Source of the DNA: Mytilus californianus
Lineage: Eukaryota > Mollusca > Bivalvia > Mytilida > Mytilidae
Length of the DNA: 64,000 nt
Assembly (NCBI RefSeq): GCF_021869535.1
Contig: NW_026262712.1
Span: 104,598,140-104,662,139 of the forward strand
Reading direction: 5' to 3'
Shown here: piece after piece, positions 58,985-64,000 of the stretch
Layout of the letters: each line of letters opens with the position of its first letter
Position numbering within the stretch: position 1 is the first letter of the stretch
Notes under the pieces: generated by a model
Told to the model about the DNA's origin: nothing
Databases searched by the model: none
The model's input: only the letters and a program-made list of their open reading frames with translations
Made by a program: the position numbers and the translations under genes

Positions 58985-59335
58985 AAACAGAAAACATCAC
59001 AGCCAAAAAATGAAAACGACTAAAAGACAAACAATATAAAACAAACGATTGAGCAACACAAACAAAACCAAAAGCCGGGAGCGAACTCCGGTGTTTCGAA
59101 AGTGTAACCAGTTCATTATGGTTGTGAATTTTGGCCTCGGATGCCTAAATAGTAAAGGCGACATTCAAACTATAAAAAAGTCGATAAAAAAACTGACCAT
59201 ACAATTGCAAAAAACGAAAAAAGACCAATAGACAGACAACAGTATACATAAAAGAAAAAAACAACATAGATACCTAAGACTGAGCAATATGCAACCCACA
59301 AAACACCCGGGTGGTAACTGTATCTTTTCACAAAT
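58985..59335 (-). repeat. Two Penelope-like 3'-end fragments
   Basis: 58,985-59,100 and 59,165-59,335 both carry the reverse complement of the 3' end at 9,890-10,065 ('agacagacaacagtatacat', 'acccacaaaacacccgggtg'). Open frames here are not genes. Confidence 0.55.
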
Positions 59336-59514
59336 TCGATGTTCAACTTGAATTCTATATTCATCGACATTTCGATTCAATTTTCGACTCTTTCTCTTCA
59401 AATTGCCCAACTTACGGTTAATCTGGGGTGTGGAAATAGTGTTCATAATAAAGGGGTGACGATTTGGGTATGTTTTGTCTCCAAGAAGATCACAATCTTC
59501 TAAGAAATTAATTC

Positions 59515-59700
59515 TTCCGTCCGTCTCAATTTTGTTTCTGCACTCTAATTTGGGTTTTCCTCATCATAATTTCATGAAACTCATACACAATGCTACGTAC
59601 CGAATTTTGCAGACAGAGTTCGAATTTGGGCAATAGGTAACGCACTGCTCTAGAGTTATGTCCCTTTATAACAACCAACCCCCTGATGAACACAGATAAA
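59515..59700 (-). repeat. R4-type repeat fragment
   Basis: Contains 'ccgtccgtctcaattttg', 'catgaaactcatacacaatg' and 'tctagagttatgtcccttta'. Confidence 0.5.
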
Positions 59701-59789
59701 GTGTCGCCCGTTTTGCACCCGAATATTTGAAATCTTAACACGAGTGAACACTATCTTACAAAACCTAAACAGCAGTTTTACCTCTGGTC

Positions 59790-60000
59790 TGATTTGGTCT
59801 GAACATGGTCTGATCAAGGCTTAATCGTACGCTAGAACAATCTGTTTTGTTTATCTTGACATGCTTGAACGGACTGAACACTATCCATCGGGACAGCGTC
59901 TGAAAGTCTGAAAAAGTCTGAAAGTTTTTCTCTTGCGGTCAGTTTAGTCGATTAAGACTTGATCAGACCACAATTACCGTTTTAGACTGAAATCTTGCTA
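59790..60000 (+). mobile_element. Diverged R5-like element
   Basis: Studded with GTCTGA words ('tctggtctgatttggtctga', 'gtctgaaagtctgaaa') and ends 'ttaccgttttagactgaaat' plus 'gctactag', the reverse of the R5 start at 15,215. Confidence 0.45.
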
Positions 60001-60694
60001 CTAGATTTTTTACAGCACACAAATACCTAAGACTAGACAAATAGAACTTTTTAAAAAAACTAGTAGTGACATCAAATGCTCTCAAAAAGTACTTTCACGT
60101 ATTATAAGCAAGCTTCAGCGGGGACATTTGTGTCCTTAGAAACATTTTATTTTTATTTTAAATCTGGTACGGGTGTTTTCCCATTTTATCCTTCATATAT
60201 TATGTCAAATTTATTTTATTTCATTTATTTATTAAATGATTTCTCTTTGAAATATTCTAAATCTATATGTATTTAGTTTTCCAGCACCATTCATAATTAT
60301 GGAAAAGAAGAAAAGTGTTTTTGTCGGAAAAAAGAATTGCTTTTGCTTTTAAATGCATACCAAACAAATTCATGCGCATTGGATAAGATAGTTGATCGTA
60401 TGAAATCAAACACAGGCTCACTTCATGAAGAAGCAAAATAGGAGTATTTTGAATCCTTTTAGGTGCTGTCAACTAAATTTGGAAACCTCCCATCAACTTT
60501 AACAAATACTATCAGCAATGATCAAATAGTTGTTTTATGATTAAAACATTTTCAAGAAGAAACAAAAGAAAAAAAAAGAAATGAGTTTGCACATGTATGC
60601 AACTGGATTTTAAAATGTCAAAGCCTCAGTTATTATAATGCAAAAAAATGTTTATTTATCATTATTTGTCAATAAATAATACACCGTAAAATGA
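60001..60694. other. AT-rich stretch without gene
   Basis: Nothing recognised. Confidence 0.5.
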
Positions 60695-60727
60695 TGAGGA
60701 AATCCGAGACCTACTCGTTAACTTCGA

Positions 60728-60900
60728 GCTGTCGTAACTAGTCCGGCTGCCCAGCAACCCACTGCCGTAGCTGCACCTGCCCTCCTTATTGCCGTCACTC
60801 TACCTGCTCCCTAGCAACCAGATGCCCTTGCTAACCAGAAAGAGGATGAATCCACTGAATTGCCTCGTCCTAATGTTGTATGATCAACAAAACAAAATAA
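60728..60900 (+). pseudogene. GC-rich coding-like remnant, unidentified
   Basis: One frame reads VVTSPAAQQPTAVAAPALLI, AVTLPAP, a TAG, then QPDALANQKEDESTELPRPN and a TGA at 60,880-60,882. Composition is Ala/Pro/Gln-rich and much more GC-rich than the neighbourhood. It may be an exon or gag-like relic. I do not recognise it. Confidence 0.3.
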
Positions 60901-62510
60901 CATTCCAAAACCAAGGCAATTGGTGTATTTTCTGTATTAGCTTCAGATTAAAATACGTTCGATGGTTTTGTGGGTTTTTTTTTGTGGTTTCCATAGTAAA
61001 AACACATCAAACATTCATTCCGGTTGAGGGCCCTCCCCATAAAAACATAAGCAGTGATATCTGAACTACATAGGGTAAGAAGGAATCAAATATGACAGCC
61101 AAGTATAATGTCAAAATATTAAATGTAAACTGACTAATCTACCGTAACAAAGACGTACCAATGACCAACATATTCAAGACTTGTTGGAAGCAAAGATAAC
61201 ATGCGGCGGGGTTTTACTAATCTAATAATATCCAAACCTTTCATAAATATGGTCAGAAATGGTGAGAAACTTTATAGTGACTAACGCGCTAAAGATATAA
61301 TTTTCACACACAGGTAATGTTGGAATATTGATAAATTGGAACGGGAAATTGATAACAAATTGTTTCCAATTCATCATAGGAATAATTCAACATTAGAAAG
61401 GATATCACGACGCGAGAAAGATACCTCGGAACTATAAATAAAAACTCAAATTGACCTTGTCCTTTGACCTTTACGGTCATTAGGATTTAACCCTCCCAAA
61501 ATTGAAGATTTAAATCAAGTGAGGTGAAAATCAGTTGAAAGACAGAAGCACTACCGTGTCTTCAAATGTGATATGGAAGAACATTCCAACCATATTGTCT
61601 ACTCTGCAACTTTAGTAAAAAGCCTTAAATAGAAAATGAACGCTTTCTAACCAAATGTTAAAGAGATTCAAAATAACTTCTAAAAGCTAATATACGACGT
61701 GATTTATTTAATTAAGAACCCGTTGAAGGCCAGGTATTTAAGTAAAGGTAAATGACAGAAAATTACAAAACATGATCGTTTAAATGAATCAATATTGAAC
61801 ACCCACTATGGAATGGACAAAAAACAATAAAAAAGAAATCAATAATTCATTCCTTCTGGTTAGAATCTTTATGAATATTATATAAATCATTCTCTTAACT
61901 TAAATAAAACATGTAAAATACACAGTTTTCAAAATGAAACAGTAGAAATGTCGGTGAGTAGAAAATATTCGTGTTTATTCTATAAATTATATCAAATTCC
62001 AGGATCATATTTCATGTATTTTCCAACAACATTCCAGGAAGTACGTGTATCGAATTTTCCTAAAACAATAAACAATCAATACAAAAATACATGTATATGT
62101 GTCATCGTTTGCTTCTGTCCTATATTAACTTGAATTTTTATCTACTGCTTTTGATAAAGAAGGAATATGTAGAATTTATTCCAGTTTATCCTACGGAGAG
62201 CCATTGTTTTTTGTTTATTATCTACAAACAATTAACACGATGTATAGATTTTTATTGTGAAAGGTGTCACCCTTCCCGTCTCCGTCGCAAATTTTGTACA
62301 CCAAATCAGAGTTCTTGAACTGTAAAATGTACAAGTGTCCTCTTGAATTTTGCCGTTGAAAAAAATATGAATGATACAAGCAATCGCTTAATTTCAGTGA
62401 ATTGGAATGTTTAATGATTTGAAGATAATAAATATTTTCCATTTCGTCGAAACATTGATGTATTGCGAGGCGTAAATATGCAAAATGTTCGAAGTGATAA
62501 TAGATATAAA
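60901..62510. other. AT-rich stretch without recognised gene
   Basis: No domain or splice structure seen. A TGACCTTGTCCTTTGACC stretch is near 61,453-61,470. Confidence 0.45.
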
Positions 62511-62513
62511 ACC

Positions 62514-62640
62514 TAGAGATGTTGTATGATTGCCAATGAGACAACTATCCAACAGAGTTCAAATGAAGTAGGTGTAGGCAATTATAGGCAACCATACGAC
62601 CTTCAACAATGAGAAATCTCATACCGTATATAGAGAATGT
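62514..62640 (-). repeat. Core repeat R6 fragment
   Basis: 'tgattgccaatgagacaact' and 'ccatacgaccttcaacaatg' mark the R6 core. Confidence 0.75.
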
Positions 62641-63119
62641 TATCGAACCATCCAGGAAAGATGCTTTTTTTGTTAACTTGAAATTTAAACAATGACCTAT
62701 TTCCTACCACAAAACTTTAAACACATTGCCATTAGATGTTTTCCGCTAGTAATTGCGTCAGTATATATCATGTAACTACGTAGATAGTCAAAAGCTAATG
62801 TTCATCAAATTTTAAAGGCAATATTCTACATAAAATATACAAAATTATGACTAAAATATCCAAAACCTGCACTCTTTTATAGAAGGTCATCATCTTGATA
62901 TTTGCTGAAAACCATTCTTAATAAAGAACTTACAACATTAAACAATATAAATACGGCTCCTTAAAGATACTGTTTTAACACAAATATAAAATGTTTTTTA
63001 AGATTTTATTTTACAAGTTAAACTATTAATAGTACTAAAGTTACTGCACTATATGCAATTTCGATAATCAATGTCTCTGAAATTTGGAAATAATCCGAAA
63101 AGTACCAAAACGTATAGAC

Positions 63120-63270
63120 AAATCCGGACAAGAAACCAAATAAATAGAAAAGAAAGGATATAGGGTATCCATCCACGAGACAATACCAGTACATGCACAG
63201 CACAAAAATACAAAAGCAAAGCAACAGCGCTTTTATTTCTGTTCTACGTCTCAAAGTTACACTGAGGCCG
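63120..63270 (-). repeat. Repeat R7, copy 2
   Basis: Partner of 21,110-21,245 ('caacagcgcttttatttctg', 'ctcaaagttacactgagg'). A 78-codon minus-strand frame across it (63,018-63,254, very hydrophobic) is not convincing as a gene because its start lies in the repeat. Confidence 0.5.
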
Positions 63271-64000
63271 TCAATACGGAGAAAACTCTTACCTCACTGC
63301 AAGTAATAGACGGCCTGAGGTTGTTATTCAGATGTGCATAAATATTTCATTTTTGCAAGGGGTCTTTAAAGAGCGGGGTTGATAGCAGCCTATGGGAACA
63401 CTGCTTATGTTTTATCTTACTCTTTTAAACAATATGAATTGATGGTAACCTACATTATATGTAAAATATAAACATCCCTCATAAAAGTTTTTAAATTATT
63501 TTGCAGACAATTATTTCATTATACAAGGGTGACACTTTTTACTATAATCTAAATTAGATATAGTAATCTCCCATTGTACACACTGTTTCTGTATTAACAA
63601 TTTGAACATTAGTGGATATGGTATTCACCACAATGATAAAATGTTTTTATTTATTATTAGCCTTTTCTTTACATTATGATCTCAAATTATCTGTCTCTTT
63701 TTTTTCTATTATTTTTTATGTCTCTTTTCCATATTGACACATAATTACTTATTGTACAGAAACTATGATGAATTTATAATACAGCTTGAAATTAATGCAC
63801 ACAAGTAAGAGGAGGTCAGACATTTTGTGGTCATTTTAACATTAACACTTACTTATACAATACTTTATTGGACAATAAGGTCTAAATACATTTATCAAAT
63901 CTCAAGTTATTGTTCTGCTTTAAAAGTAAATATCTTCATAAATGAATAATAATGGTATCAAAATTGTCTCATACAACTGTCAATGTTTAAATTCAAAGGA
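63271..64000. other. AT-rich stretch without feature
   Basis: Nothing recognised up to the window end. Confidence 0.5.

Overview
The window looks like intron-rich, repeat-dense, strongly AT-rich animal DNA, most probably from a marine bivalve of the mussel group (Mytilidae). Genes are split by GT-AG introns with AATAAA polyadenylation signals. The one intact gene belongs to a secreted family annotated in molluscs as short-chain collagen C4-like. Interspersed repeats containing the core 'gattgccaatgagacaac', CCGTn-bearing repeats and Penelope-like reverse-transcriptase relics are typical of mussel genomes. There is no bacterial gene organisation. The organism assignment is inference from family recognition.

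Layout. 1-2.8 kb: a LINE RNase H relic and a dispersed repeat. 3.1-9.0 kb: tandem copies of a non-autonomous repeat, one carrying a GC-rich 627-bp insertion, ending in three 51-bp hairpin repeats. 9.6-10.1 kb: Penelope-like 3' end. 13.6-15.2 kb: LINE reverse-transcriptase relic broken by another repeat. 15.2-17.3 kb: two inverted copies of a small element. 18.0-33.9 kb: a large imperfect inverted duplication. Its right arm holds the intact four-exon gene (31,860-33,902, + strand) and its left arm a paralogue with two in-frame stops (18,007-20,067, - strand). The centre holds Penelope-like relics including a GIY-YIG endonuclease. 34.9-40.5 kb: a tandem array of about 545-bp units, each carrying a hammerhead-ribozyme-like motif, ending in a 0.7-kb-arm palindrome. 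40.8-43.7 kb: L1/Tx1-like LINE relics. 44.2-53.7 kb: one L1/Tx1-like LINE on the minus strand split by a 7.7-kb element with about 760-bp terminal inverted repeats. 53.8-57.4 kb: nested Penelope-like elements. 57.4-64 kb: mostly featureless, with a relic of the gene's last exon at 58.5 kb.

Only one protein-coding gene appears functional. Almost everything else is mobile-element material in several layers of insertion. The most interesting items are the hammerhead-like array (possibly a retrozyme-type repeat), the large inverted-repeat element whose insertion can be reconstructed from the LINE it interrupts, and the inverted gene duplication with one dying copy.
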